Assembly: GCF_022348185.1 (NCBI RefSeq)
Contig: NZ_JAKRFD010000007.1
Span: 186,001 to 250,000, forward strand
From: Epibacterium sp. Ofav1-8
Lineage (GTDB): Bacteria > Pseudomonadota > Alphaproteobacteria > Rhodobacterales > Rhodobacteraceae
DNA: 64,000 bases
Direction: 5' to 3'
The translations under genes and the position numbers were made by a program. How positions within the stretch are numbered: position 1 is the stretch's first letter; each line of letters starts with the position of its first letter. The notes below the pieces were generated by a model that saw only the letters and a list, made by a program, of their open reading frames with translations, was not told the origin of the DNA and did not search any database. Positions 43,621 to 52,166 of the stretch are shown one piece after another.

Positions 43621-46128
43621 ATGAAAACCCAAGTCAAAGCACTTGTTGTCGGTGGTGGTGCCGTAGGCACCTCGATCGCATATCATCTGGCCAAAGCTGG
43701 CTGGGACGACGTCATGCTGATCGAGCGTGACGAGCTGACCTCCGGCTCCACCTGGCACGCGGCTGGCCTGCTGCCGTTGTTCAACATGTCCTATGCGACC
43801 ACCCACATCCACAAATACTCGGTGGATTTCTACAAGACCCTTGAGGAAGAAACCGGCCTCAATGCGGGCTTCGCCGTGGTGGGCAACCTGCGCATGGCGC
43901 AGACCCAGGAACGCATGGACGAATACATGCTCTATGCCTCCACCGCGGAAACCTGTGATGTGGCCTATGAGTGGCTGACCCCGGAGCAGATCAAGGAGCG
44001 CTGGCCGCTGATCGAGACCGGCGACCTGAAGGGCGCGATTTATCACACCGAGGATGGCTATATTAACCCCGCCGACGTGACCCAGGCGATGGCCAAGGGC
44101 GCCCGTCAGCGCGGTGTGGAAATCGTGCGCAAGCTGCAGGCCGATGCCTTCCACTGGACCGGCACCCATTGGGAAGTCACCTGCACCAAGATGGTGGAGA
44201 AGGGCGGCAACCTCGTGGAGAGCGACGAGCAGGTCGTCATCACCGCCGAGCATGTTGTGACCGCCTCCGGGAACCACGCGCAGCGCACCGCCAAGATGCT
44301 GGGCATCAAGATGCCCGCGATCCCGGTGGAGCACACCTTCATCGTCATGGATAAAGACCCCGAGCTGGTCAAATGGCGCGAGGCCGGCAACCCGGAGCAC
44401 CCCGTTATTCGCGATGCCGACAATGAATCCTATGCCCGCGAGGAACGCGGCGGCTGGATCCTCGGCATCTATGAACACGGCGCACCGGCGCGGTTCGAGC
44501 ACGGCGTGCCGGACAGCTTCCGCGCGGACCTGTTCCCGCTCGATCTGGACCGGATCGCGGATCAGTACATGGCGATGGCCGAGCGTGTGCCCTCCTGTGC
44601 CGAATCCGGCCTCAAGGACGATTTCAACGGCCCGATCTGCTACACCCCCGATGGCAACCCGCTGGTGGGTCCTGCGCCGGGCCTGCGCAACATGTGGCTG
44701 GCGGAAGGCTTCTCCTTCGGCATCACCGCGGCCGGCGGCACCGGCTATTATCTGGCGCAGATGATGGTGGACGGCGAGGCCGAGATCGACATGGCGTCGC
44801 TCGACCCCAAACGCTACTCCTCCAACTGGCTGACCACCGAATTCGCAGCCCGCAAGAACGAAGAGTGCTACGAGCACGTCTACATCCTGCACCACCCGGA
44901 CGAAGAGCGCCCCGCCGCGCGCCCGCTGCGCACCGCGCCCGCGTTCGACCGTCAAAAGGCCCGCGGCGCTCAGTTCGGCTGGGTCAACGGCTGGGAACGT
45001 CCGAACTATTTCGGCCCCGTGGATGCGCCGGAAAACTTTGACCACGACGCCCGGTCCTTCCGTCGCGGCGGCTGGTGGCAACATGCCGTGGACGAGGCCA
45101 AGGCGATCCGCGAGGGCGTGGGCCTGATCGACGCCACCGCCTTTACCAAGCATATCGTCAAGGGACCCGGCGCGACGGCCTTCCTCGACTGGTTCACCTG
45201 TAACAAGCTGCCCAAGGTGGGTCGCATCAACCTGACCTATGCGCTGACCGTGGCGGGCACCACCCGCACCGAGTACACCATCGTCCGGCTCAAGGATGAC
45301 GAGTACTATCTGGTCTCCGCCGGTGCCTGGACCGAGTACGATGCCGACTATCTGAAGAAGGCGATCGAGGACAAGGAAGCCGAATTCGGCCGCATCGAGC
45401 TGCAGGATGTGACCACCCAGTGGGGCGTCTTTGCCATTGCCGGTCCGAAATCCCGCGATGTCCTGAAAGAGGTGATCGTCGATGCCGACCCGGAAACGGC
45501 GCTGTCCAACAAGCGCTTCCCCTGGCTGTCGGCCCGTCAGATCGAACTGGGCATGTGCCCGGTCAATGCGATCCGTGTGGCCTATACCGGTGAGCTGGGC
45601 TGGGAACTTCATCACCCGATGGAGATGCAGAACTACCTGTTCGACCTCCTGGAAAAGGCGGGCGAGAAACACGGGATGAAGCTGGTCGGCGCACGGGCGC
45701 AGAACTGGCTGCGTCAGGAGAAATCCTACCGTGCCTTTGGCAATGAACTGGGCCGCGACGCGACCCCGCTCGAAGCCGACCTGCCTCGCTTTGTCGATCT
45801 GTCCAAGGACTTCTTCGGCAAGGACAAGCTGGAAGAGACCGGCGTGCGCGTCAAATGCTGCACCCTGCTGATCGACGGGCCAAGCGATGCCGATCCCTGG
45901 GGACACGAGGCGGTTTATGCCGAGGATGGCACCCGCGTTGGCCGTCTGACCTCCGGCGGCTACTCGGTGGCCTTCGAGAAATCCATCGGCATGGGCTATG
46001 TGAAGCCCGAGTATGCGGTCGAAGGCACCAAGCTGCAGGTCAAAATGCAGGACAAGCTCTGGGATGCGGTTGTCACCTGCGACAGCCCCTATGACCCGAA
46101 AAACGAAACCATCCGCAAGGACGGCTGA
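43621..46128 (+). CDS. FAD-dependent dehydrogenase with GcvT domain (dimethylglycine/sarcosine dehydrogenase-like)
   Basis: The 835-residue enzyme joins an N-terminal DAO-type FAD domain (residues about 5-390: VVGGGAVGTSIAYHLAKAGW, ending DGEAEIDM) to a C-terminal tetrahydrofolate-binding GcvT domain (about 470-830). SGSTWHAAG contains His46, which matches the histidine that carries FAD covalently in dimethylglycine dehydrogenase. Such enzymes demethylate dimethylglycine, sarcosine or similar amines and pass the one-carbon unit to folate. GGAGAG precedes the ATG. It is monocistronic and ends in a strong terminator. The exact methylamine substrate is unknown. Confidence 0.92.
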   Translation: MKTQVKALVVGGGAVGTSIAYHLAKAGWDDVMLIERDELTSGSTWHAAGLLPLFNMSYATTHIHKYSVDFYKTLEEETGLNAGFAVVGNLRMAQTQERMDEYMLYASTAETCDVAYEWLTPEQIKERWPLIETGDLKGAIYHTEDGYINPADVTQAMAKGARQRGVEIVRKLQADAFHWTGTHWEVTCTKMVEKGGNLVESDEQVVITAEHVVTASGNHAQRTAKMLGIKMPAIPVEHTFIVMDKDPELVKWREAGNPEHPVIRDADNESYAREERGGWILGIYEHGAPARFEHGVPDSFRADLFPLDLDRIADQYMAMAERVPSCAESGLKDDFNGPICYTPDGNPLVGPAPGLRNMWLAEGFSFGITAAGGTGYYLAQMMVDGEAEIDMASLDPKRYSSNWLTTEFAARKNEECYEHVYILHHPDEERPAARPLRTAPAFDRQKARGAQFGWVNGWERPNYFGPVDAPENFDHDARSFRRGGWWQHAVDEAKAIREGVGLIDATAFTKHIVKGPGATAFLDWFTCNKLPKVGRINLTYALTVAGTTRTEYTIVRLKDDEYYLVSAGAWTEYDADYLKKAIEDKEAEFGRIELQDVTTQWGVFAIAGPKSRDVLKEVIVDADPETALSNKRFPWLSARQIELGMCPVNAIRVAYTGELGWELHHPMEMQNYLFDLLEKAGEKHGMKLVGARAQNWLRQEKSYRAFGNELGRDATPLEADLPRFVDLSKDFFGKDKLEETGVRVKCCTLLIDGPSDADPWGHEAVYAEDGTRVGRLTSGGYSVAFEKSIGMGYVKPEYAVEGTKLQVKMQDKLWDAVVTCDSPYDPKNETIRKDG

Positions 46129-46184
46129 TCCGACATCGCCCCGCAGCCCTGCTGGACAGGGCTGTCAGGCGCATGCAACACACG

Positions 46185-46209
46185 CGCGCCCCGGCACCGC
46201 CGGGGCGCG
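46185..46209 (+). terminator. Rho-independent terminator after the FAD/GcvT gene
   Basis: CGCGCCCCGGC and GCCGGGGCGCG form an 11-bp stem with an ACC loop, followed by TTTTTT. It lies 57 bases after the stop. Confidence 0.93.
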
Positions 46210-46297
46210 TTTTTTCTTGGCCACTCGGGTATGGTCCGGGATATTGTACGCATCTGTACACCGCTGCGGAATCGCGGCGTCAGAGGTAGCCGGGACA

Positions 46298-47266
46298 GTG
46301 ATAGTGAGTAACCTACTTTCCGTGTTTGGGGCGATCCCGCCGCAGAGGCTGGACCTTTTCACCCGCGTGTTCTGCATCGTGCTGTTTCTTGGCCTGGCGG
46401 TCAAAAGCGTGCTGATGAACCATCTGCCGCTGGCCGTGATCCTGGTGTGCCTGGCTGGCATTATCCTCGTCAATCTGACCGCCTTGCAGCTGGGGCGCAG
46501 ACCACCGGTGCCATTGTCGGTCCTGGTTGTGGTGCTGACAGCGACGATCCTGATGACCACGCATTACGTCGGCATCGCCGGTGCGATCTGGATGTTTCCG
46601 ACCCTGATCGGACTGCGGTTCGCGGGGCGGTCGTCGCAACATCTGCCGGCGCGACTGGCATTGATCGTGCTGGTGCCCGTCCTCATCTTCCTGCAAGGGG
46701 ATGCGCCCAATGCGGCGCGGTTGTTTGCAGCCGCCCTGATTGCCTCCGCCTACCTGTGGCTGGCCGAGGGCGAAATCCTGTCGTTGCGGGCCAAACTGGA
46801 CCTGGATGAGGGGCGCGATCCGCTCACCCGGGCCTACGGGCGCGCGCGACTGGAGCGAGACCGGGCCTTGATCCCGGCGATCGCGCCGGTGGGGCTGGTG
46901 CTGCTGCGCCTGGACGGGGTTCTGGAGCTGCGCGCGCGCCAGCAGGGAGACCGAGTGGACCAGGTGCTGGCCCGCGTTGTCCGGGAGGTCGAACCGATGC
47001 TCAACACGCGCGAACGCCTGTATCGGCTGGGCGGCGGCGATTTCCTGGTGGCACTGGCGGGCTGGCGGTCGTTTGAAAGCTACGAACTGGGGCAGCAGCT
47101 CTGCAAGAGCCTGCAACCGCTGTTGCCCAAGGGGGTTATCCTGCGCTGCGGCGTGTCCGAAGTCTACGAGCCCGCAGCGCTGGAGGCGGCGCTGGAGATC
47201 GCCCGCGCGCAGGTCGAAGAGGCCTCCGCCCGCGGCGCTCCGCCGTCTCCGGCCCCGGCGCACTGA
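46298..47266 (+). CDS. Membrane protein with degenerate GGDEF domain
   Basis: The 322-residue product has about six hydrophobic segments in residues 18-150, then a GGDEF-like domain with DEGRDPLTRAYGRARLERD and the motif RLGGGDFLVAL (residues 243-253). The active site GGDEF is changed to GGGDF: Asp to Gly at the metal position and Glu to Asp next to it. So synthesis of cyclic di-GMP is doubtful; a GTP or c-di-GMP sensor role is more likely. The start is a GTG (46298 or 46304) after AGAGG; the choice is uncertain. No EAL domain is present. Confidence 0.8.
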   Translation: MIVSNLLSVFGAIPPQRLDLFTRVFCIVLFLGLAVKSVLMNHLPLAVILVCLAGIILVNLTALQLGRRPPVPLSVLVVVLTATILMTTHYVGIAGAIWMFPTLIGLRFAGRSSQHLPARLALIVLVPVLIFLQGDAPNAARLFAAALIASAYLWLAEGEILSLRAKLDLDEGRDPLTRAYGRARLERDRALIPAIAPVGLVLLRLDGVLELRARQQGDRVDQVLARVVREVEPMLNTRERLYRLGGGDFLVALAGWRSFESYELGQQLCKSLQPLLPKGVILRCGVSEVYEPAALEAALEIARAQVEEASARGAPPSPAPAH

Positions 47267-47312
47267 CAGTGGCCACGCCGGTTGTCCGTGCGGGCCCCGG
47301 CTTGGTGGCCTG

Positions 47313-47780
47313 TCAGCGCGTCAGGTCCTCGCGACTGATGATGCCGTCGCCATCGCGGTCGAGGCTGCGGGCAAAGCGGGCGGAGCTGCGATAGTATTCC
47401 TGTCGCGAGATGTAGCCATCCGCATCGCTGTCGGAAAAGGTGAAGGCATCAATCCGTCCCGGGCTGGCGTTCTTGGCGGTATAGGCCTGACCAAGGCTGG
47501 CATAGCGGTCGCGGGCCTCCAGCAGCAGATGGTCAAACTCCTCCGCGCTGAGCTGGCCATCCCCGTCCAGATCGACGTTGGGAAATTGCAGATTGCGCGA
47601 GGCGATGGCTTCCTCCACCGTGACCACCCCGTCGCCATCAAAATCAAGACTGTGCAGGAAGCTGGACTGCGCCTGGGCGGCGGCGCTGGTCAGCAGGAGG
47701 GCTGTCAGCATCGGCACCAAGCCATGGACAGTCTTTTTGCGGGGAGGAACGGCGGCGCCGGGGCGTGAAAACTGCACCAT
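47313..47780 (-). CDS. EF-hand calcium-binding exported protein
   Basis: The 155-residue product has a basic N terminus and hydrophobic segment (about residues 20-38), so it is probably exported, and four EF-hand loops: DFDGDGVVTVEE (46-57), DLDGDGQLSAEE (70-81), DSDADGYISRQE (117-128) and DRDGDGIISRED (141-152). All have Asp at positions 1, 3 and 5 and acidic position 12, so calcium binding is likely. The ATG at 47780 was preferred to a longer frame with a poor leader. It is a calmodulin-like calcium buffer or sensor; partner unknown. Confidence 0.85.
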   Translation of the reverse strand: MVQFSRPGAAVPPRKKTVHGLVPMLTALLLTSAAAQAQSSFLHSLDFDGDGVVTVEEAIASRNLQFPNVDLDGDGQLSAEEFDHLLLEARDRYASLGQAYTAKNASPGRIDAFTFSDSDADGYISRQEYYRSSARFARSLDRDGDGIISREDLTR

Positions 47781-47879
47781 GGACAAGGACTCTGCTTCTT
47801 TTTTGTACAGCAGAAATAGGCGCGCCGATGCCGGGTTTTGAGGGGCGACTGTTACAAAAACGTCAAGTTTCTGCACATC

Positions 47880-48533
47880 TTATGTGCGGGACAGGATCAA
47901 GCAGAGGTTGTTGGCGGGCATCTCCACCGGTGCGGCGAGGGTCAGGCCCGTCTCTGCGGCCCATTTCGCAACCTGTGCGACGTCTTTGTAGCCGATGTCC
48001 GGGTCATGGGCGGTAAGTGCTGCGTGAAAACTGCGGTCTCCCTCGCTGACCAGCTGCCCGTCGCGGGCGAAGGGGCCGTAGATCACCATGCGACCGGTGC
48101 GCGACAGTGCCATCGCCGCCTCGGTCAGCACCGTGCGGACCTCATCCGCGCTGATCAGGTGCAGGAGGTTGGCCAGCACGATCAGATCGAAGGGGCCGAT
48201 CAAGGCCCCCCAGCCGGGTGAGGTGGCATCCAGTGCGGCGGCGGTTGCCACATTCGTCAGCCCGGCCTCTGCTACATGGGCGTCAATGCTGGCGCGCCGA
48301 CCGGGATCTATATCGCTGGGCTGCCAGTCAAGGCCGGGCAGGGCGCGGGCATAGCCCACCACATGCTGGCCGGTGCCGCTGGCAATTTCCAAGGCGCGGC
48401 CCCGGGCGGGGGCCTGCTTCTCCACCACCTCCAGCAGCGGAGCAAGATTGCGGGCAGCAGCGGGGGCAAAGAGCTTGCCGCCGTCGGTTGCCTCGGCCAC
48501 CGAGGCCTGCCCGGGCACGGACCGAAACGGCAT
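47880..48533 (-). CDS. Class I SAM-dependent methyltransferase, DUF938 family
   Basis: The 217-residue product has the SAM motif I LEIASGTGQHVVGYAR, an acidic ligand pair at QPSDIDPGRRAS, and a post-motif LANLLHLIS. The N terminus carries LFAPAAARNLAPLLEVV, typical of DUF938 proteins. The start codon shares one base with the stop of the upstream oxidoreductase (TGATG), so it is translationally coupled into a three-gene operon with an aldo-keto reductase and a D-amino-acid-type dehydrogenase. The methyl acceptor is not known. Confidence 0.88.
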   Translation of the reverse strand: MPFRSVPGQASVAEATDGGKLFAPAAARNLAPLLEVVEKQAPARGRALEIASGTGQHVVGYARALPGLDWQPSDIDPGRRASIDAHVAEAGLTNVATAAALDATSPGWGALIGPFDLIVLANLLHLISADEVRTVLTEAAMALSRTGRMVIYGPFARDGQLVSEGDRSFHAALTAHDPDIGYKDVAQVAKWAAETGLTLAAPVEMPANNLCLILSRT

Positions 48534-49618
48534 CAGGCGAACCTTTCCGGGCTAAGCGCGGCGATCAGGTCGCGGTCGATTTCCGGGTCACGGCCCGCCA
48601 CCAGATCGCGCAGCAGTCGGGCCGAGGCCGGGGCGCTCTGGAACCCGTAGCCACCCTGGCCGGCATACCACCAGAAGCCAGGCTGCCGCGGATCTTGGCC
48701 AAAGACCGGCACCCCGTCGGGGGCGAAGCTGCGCAGCCCGGCCCAGCTGGCCTCGAGCCGGGTGACCGGGGTGGTGACCATTTCCTCGTAGCGGGCCAGC
48801 CCCTCGGCCAGCACCATGTCATCCGCCCAGGCATCCTGTGGCGGCACCGGATCGGCGTCGGCGGGGGAGACCAGCAGCTTGCCGGCCTGGGGCTTGGCAT
48901 ACCAGGCTTCGTGCACGCCCATCAGCATCGGCCAACCGCTGACATCATGTCCGCCGGGCGCGGGCAGCTGCGCCATCGAGCGGCGTCTGGGCTGGATACC
49001 CACGGGCCGGACCCCGGCCATCTCGGCGATCACATCGGCCCAGGCCCCGGCGGCATTGACGATCTGCCGTGCCTCAAAGCTGTCGCTGCGGGTTTCCACC
49101 AACCAGCCCGCGCCGTGCCGGGTGATCGCGGTGACCTCCTGCCGGGTGCGGGTGTCGCCACCGCGTTGGCGCAAGAGCTTGGTCCAGTCTCCCATCAGCC
49201 GATCGGTGTCGATGTCGGTGGCGGTGGCATGGGCGGCGGCAAAGGCCACCTTGTCCGGGTTCAGGATCGGAACACGGGCCAGGGCCTCCGCCGCCGGTAT
49301 TTCGGACAGATCCAGCTCGGCCAGGTCCGCCTCAAATCCGGCGCGCTGATCTTCGCGGGCCACCAGCATCAACCCGCGCGGGCTGAGGTAGCTGTCGCGC
49401 CCGTCGCCCGGGGTTTCGAAAAACGCGCGGCTGGCCTGCGACAGCGCCTTGATCGGGGCGGGGCCGTAGTCCTCTTCGAACATCGCGGCGGAGCGGCCCG
49501 AGGCATGAAAGCCCAGCACATCCTCGCGCTCCAGCAAGAGGGTGCTGCCCAGTTCCGCCAGATGCGCCGCCGCAGCAATCCCGGCCACGCCGCCGCCGAT
49601 GACAAGAAAGTCGATCAT
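48533..49618 (-). CDS. FAD-dependent oxidoreductase, D-arginine/D-amino-acid dehydrogenase-like
   Basis: The 361-residue flavoprotein has the dinucleotide motif GGGVAGIAAAAHLAELG and the FHASGRSAAMFEEDYG motif seen in D-arginine dehydrogenase (DauA). Later landmarks are NAAGAWADVIAEMAG and the closing WWYAGQGGYGFQSAPA, the usual active-site end of the DAO family. It overlaps the aldo-keto reductase gene by 4 bases and the methyltransferase gene by 1. It should oxidise a D-amino acid or an imino acid; the precise substrate is inferred only from the motif. Confidence 0.85.
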   Translation of the reverse strand: MIDFLVIGGGVAGIAAAAHLAELGSTLLLEREDVLGFHASGRSAAMFEEDYGPAPIKALSQASRAFFETPGDGRDSYLSPRGLMLVAREDQRAGFEADLAELDLSEIPAAEALARVPILNPDKVAFAAAHATATDIDTDRLMGDWTKLLRQRGGDTRTRQEVTAITRHGAGWLVETRSDSFEARQIVNAAGAWADVIAEMAGVRPVGIQPRRRSMAQLPAPGGHDVSGWPMLMGVHEAWYAKPQAGKLLVSPADADPVPPQDAWADDMVLAEGLARYEEMVTTPVTRLEASWAGLRSFAPDGVPVFGQDPRQPGFWWYAGQGGYGFQSAPASARLLRDLVAGRDPEIDRDLIAALSPERFA

Positions 49619-50562
49619 GCTTCCTCCAACCGGTCTGTTGCGGGCGCGGGGCGTGGGCTGAGGGCCGAGAGGCGATCATAGAGTTCCGGCGACATGTCGA
49701 ATTGGGTTGCCGCCAGCGACGGGGCGAGCTGTTCGGCAGAGCGCGCCGACAGGATGGGTGTCGGGTGCGCGGGATGCGCGGCGGCCCAGGCCACGGCCAG
49801 GGTTGCGGGATCAGTGCCCAGCTCTGCGGCGGTGTCCAGCAACTCGCGCGCGGTCTGATGCATCCAGTCCTGCCCGTAGCGCGCGGCATAGCGGGCGTCC
49901 TCGCTCAGCCGACCGGAGCCACCCCGGGCGTATTTCCCGGTCAGCAGCCCGCCACCCAGCGGCGAGTAGGGCACGGGCAGAATGTTCTGATCCATGCACA
50001 TCGGCAGCAGTTCCACCTCCGCCTGACGTTTGACCAGCGAATACATCGGTTGCAGCACGTCGATTTGCAGGCCAAGGCGCGCCGCCAGCGCCACGGCCTT
50101 CATCACCTGCCAGGCGGCAAAGTTGGACAGGCCCACGTGCCGGATCAATCCGCGCTGTTTCAGCTCGGCAAAACAGGTCAGCGTGTCCTCCAGCGGCGTT
50201 TCCGGGTCAAAGCGGTGCAGATACAGCAGGTCCACGCTATCAAGACCGAGCCGCTGGCGGCAGGTGTCGAATTGCGCCCGCATATTGGCCGCGCTGGCCC
50301 CACCGGTGTAGCCGACCTTGGTTGCGATATAGAGGTGTTCGCGCTCGGGCGCGATCAGCGTGCCGAGCAGCTCTTCGCTGGCGCCCTCGGTATAGACCCA
50401 GGCGGTATCAAAATGGCGCAGCCCCGCGGCCCGGCAGGCGGTGAACATCTCTGTCGAGGCCCTTGCATCGGCACGTCCTCCGAACTGCATGCAACCAAAG
50501 GAAAAACGGCCAATGTCCTGACCTGAAATGGTGGTGAGCGGGGGGCGGCTGATCTGTGTCAT
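49615..50562 (-). CDS. Aldo/keto reductase
   Basis: The 315-residue NADPH-dependent oxidoreductase has the (beta/alpha)8 AKR signatures: FDTAWVYTEGASEELLGTLI with the catalytic Asp and Tyr, ATKVGY with the Lys, LYLHRFDP with the His, and VGLSNFAAWQV. It is first in the three-gene operon and overlaps the next start by 4 bases. A weak ribosome site precedes the ATG at 50562; an extra 51 residues upstream would be an unusual tail. Substrate unknown. Confidence 0.87.
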   Translation of the reverse strand: MTQISRPPLTTISGQDIGRFSFGCMQFGGRADARASTEMFTACRAAGLRHFDTAWVYTEGASEELLGTLIAPEREHLYIATKVGYTGGASAANMRAQFDTCRQRLGLDSVDLLYLHRFDPETPLEDTLTCFAELKQRGLIRHVGLSNFAAWQVMKAVALAARLGLQIDVLQPMYSLVKRQAEVELLPMCMDQNILPVPYSPLGGGLLTGKYARGGSGRLSEDARYAARYGQDWMHQTARELLDTAAELGTDPATLAVAWAAAHPAHPTPILSARSAEQLAPSLAATQFDMSPELYDRLSALSPRPAPATDRLEEA

Positions 50563-50708
50563 GTGGCAAAGACTGACATGCGCGGACAGCAAGGGCAACG
50601 CCGAGATACAGGTGAGATTCAGGCGAGATTGAGGGGGGCAGGGCCCCGGCGCGCGGTCACGATATGTCAGCAGCAACGTGAATGGATGTTTCAGGGCAAT
50701 GCGGCTAC

Positions 50709-51326
50709 ATGACACCCATGTTTGATGCCAAGATACGCCCGCTCATTGATCCGATGCTGAACACCCAGGGTGCACGCCTGGCGGCGCGTGGTGTGACCGC
50801 CAACCAGATCACCCTGCTGGGGCTGGCGCTGGGGCTGCTGTCGGCGCTGCTGATCGCCTGCGGCGCAACCGGCTGGGCGCTGCTGCCGCTGCTGGCGTCG
50901 CGGCTGGCCGACGGTCTGGATGGCGCGGTCGCGCGGGCTGGGAAACCCAGCGATTTCGGCGGCTATCTCGATATCGTCTGTGATTTCACGTTCTACGGTG
51001 CGGTGCCGCTTGCCTTTGTCGCCCTGGCACCTGACGTCAACGGTCTGGCGGGGGCCGTGCTCATCTGCAGTTTCTATGTGAACGGTGCGAGTTTCCTCGG
51101 CTATGCGGTGCTGGCGGAAAAACGCGAGATGCACACCGAGGCGCGCGGGATAAAGACGCTGTATTTCACCGGCGGGTTGCTCGAAGGCGCTGAAACGATC
51201 GGGTTCTTTGTGCTTCTGTGCTGCCTGCCGGGGGCGTTTGTCCCGCTGGCCTATGTCTTTGCGGTGCTGTGCTTTGTCACCGCGGTGTCGCGGGTTGCCC
51301 TGGCCGCCCGGGTGTTCCGGGACTGA
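50709..51326 (+). CDS. CDP-alcohol phosphatidyltransferase family protein
   Basis: The 205-residue integral membrane enzyme carries the CDP-AP motif as DGAVARAGKPSDFGGYLDIVCD: DG-x2-AR, then G-x3-D-x3-D with one residue fewer than the classical spacer between AR and G. It has about six membrane segments. Such enzymes make phospholipids from CDP-diacylglycerol or CDP-alcohols. The ATG at 50709 has AGGG upstream; ATG at 50718 is also possible. It is alone on its strand, divergent from the AKR operon. Confidence 0.87.
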   Translation: MTPMFDAKIRPLIDPMLNTQGARLAARGVTANQITLLGLALGLLSALLIACGATGWALLPLLASRLADGLDGAVARAGKPSDFGGYLDIVCDFTFYGAVPLAFVALAPDVNGLAGAVLICSFYVNGASFLGYAVLAEKREMHTEARGIKTLYFTGGLLEGAETIGFFVLLCCLPGAFVPLAYVFAVLCFVTAVSRVALAARVFRD

Positions 51327-51380
51327 AACGCCGCACCGGCGGCGCAACGGGGCGTTTCCCGAACGGTTCCGGCAAATGAA

Positions 51381-51409
51381 ACGCCCCGCAAGACATCCTT
51401 GCGGGGCGT
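51381..51409. terminator. Terminator hairpin between convergent genes
   Basis: ACGCCCCGCAAG and CTTGCGGGGCGT form a 12-bp stem with an ACATC loop. It lies between the phosphatidyltransferase and peroxiredoxin genes and can serve both. Confidence 0.85.
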
Positions 51410-51446
51410 GATAATGCTGACAATCCCCCGAGGGGGGGGGATGGGA

Positions 51447-51992
51447 TCAGGCGGCTTCGGTGACCTTGGTTTTCAGGTACTTCAGCAGGTTCTCGGGGGA
51501 GGACTCGCCATAGGGGTCCTCGGCGTGGTTGTCGTCACGGCCCGGCTCTTCGAAGTAGGCTTCGACCACGCCGTCGTTGACGATCGCCGCGTAGCGCCAG
51601 GAGCGCATGCCAAAGCCGAGGTTGTCCTTGGCCACCAGCATGCCGACCTTGCGGGTGAACTCGCCGGACCCATCGGGGATCACTTTGACGTTCTTGATGC
51701 CCTGGGCTTCGGCCCATTTGTTCATCACGAAGCTGTCGTTGACGGACATGCAGTAGATGTCATCGATGCCCTCGGCCTGGAAATCGGCAAAACCGTCTTC
51801 GAAACCGGGCAGCTGGTAGGTGGAGCAGGTGGGGGTGAAGGCCCCCGGCAGCGAGAACAGGATCACGCGCTTGCCCGCGAAGTAATCCGCAGTGGTCATG
51901 TCCTGCCAGCGGAACGGGTTGGGGCCCTCGATGCTGTCGTCGCGTACACGGGTGCGGAAGGTCACCTGGGGAAGTTTTTGTCCAGCAAACAT
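51447..51992 (-). CDS. Peroxiredoxin, Prx5 (AhpE/hybrid Prx5-like) type
   Basis: This 181-residue thiol peroxidase has the peroxidatic cysteine in PGAFTPTCSTYQLPGF (about residue 53) with the Prx5 sequence around it, and later VNDSFVMNKWAEAQGIKNVK. It lacks the fused glutaredoxin domain, so it depends on an external thiol donor. It removes H2O2 and organic peroxides. AAGGAT precedes the ATG. It is monocistronic. No oxyR gene is adjacent. Confidence 0.93.
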   Translation of the reverse strand: MFAGQKLPQVTFRTRVRDDSIEGPNPFRWQDMTTADYFAGKRVILFSLPGAFTPTCSTYQLPGFEDGFADFQAEGIDDIYCMSVNDSFVMNKWAEAQGIKNVKVIPDGSGEFTRKVGMLVAKDNLGFGMRSWRYAAIVNDGVVEAYFEEPGRDDNHAEDPYGESSPENLLKYLKTKVTEAA

Positions 51993-52166
51993 GGGAGATC
52001 CTTGAAACTGTGTGGATTGCGGCCCGTGTCTTACCCGATCTGGGCGAGGGTTCAAGGGGGCAGGGCAGAAGTTCACGGAAGTGATTCAATCCCCAATGCC
52101 GCGACGCCGCATTTGCTGCTTTTGTGACCGTTTTACGGTCGCTGTGCTGTCGATTTGCCGCAGCGG

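Noticed and set aside
43597-45906. Long open frame opposite the FAD/GcvT gene
   Set aside because: Antisense artefact of codon bias; the sense strand is unambiguous.
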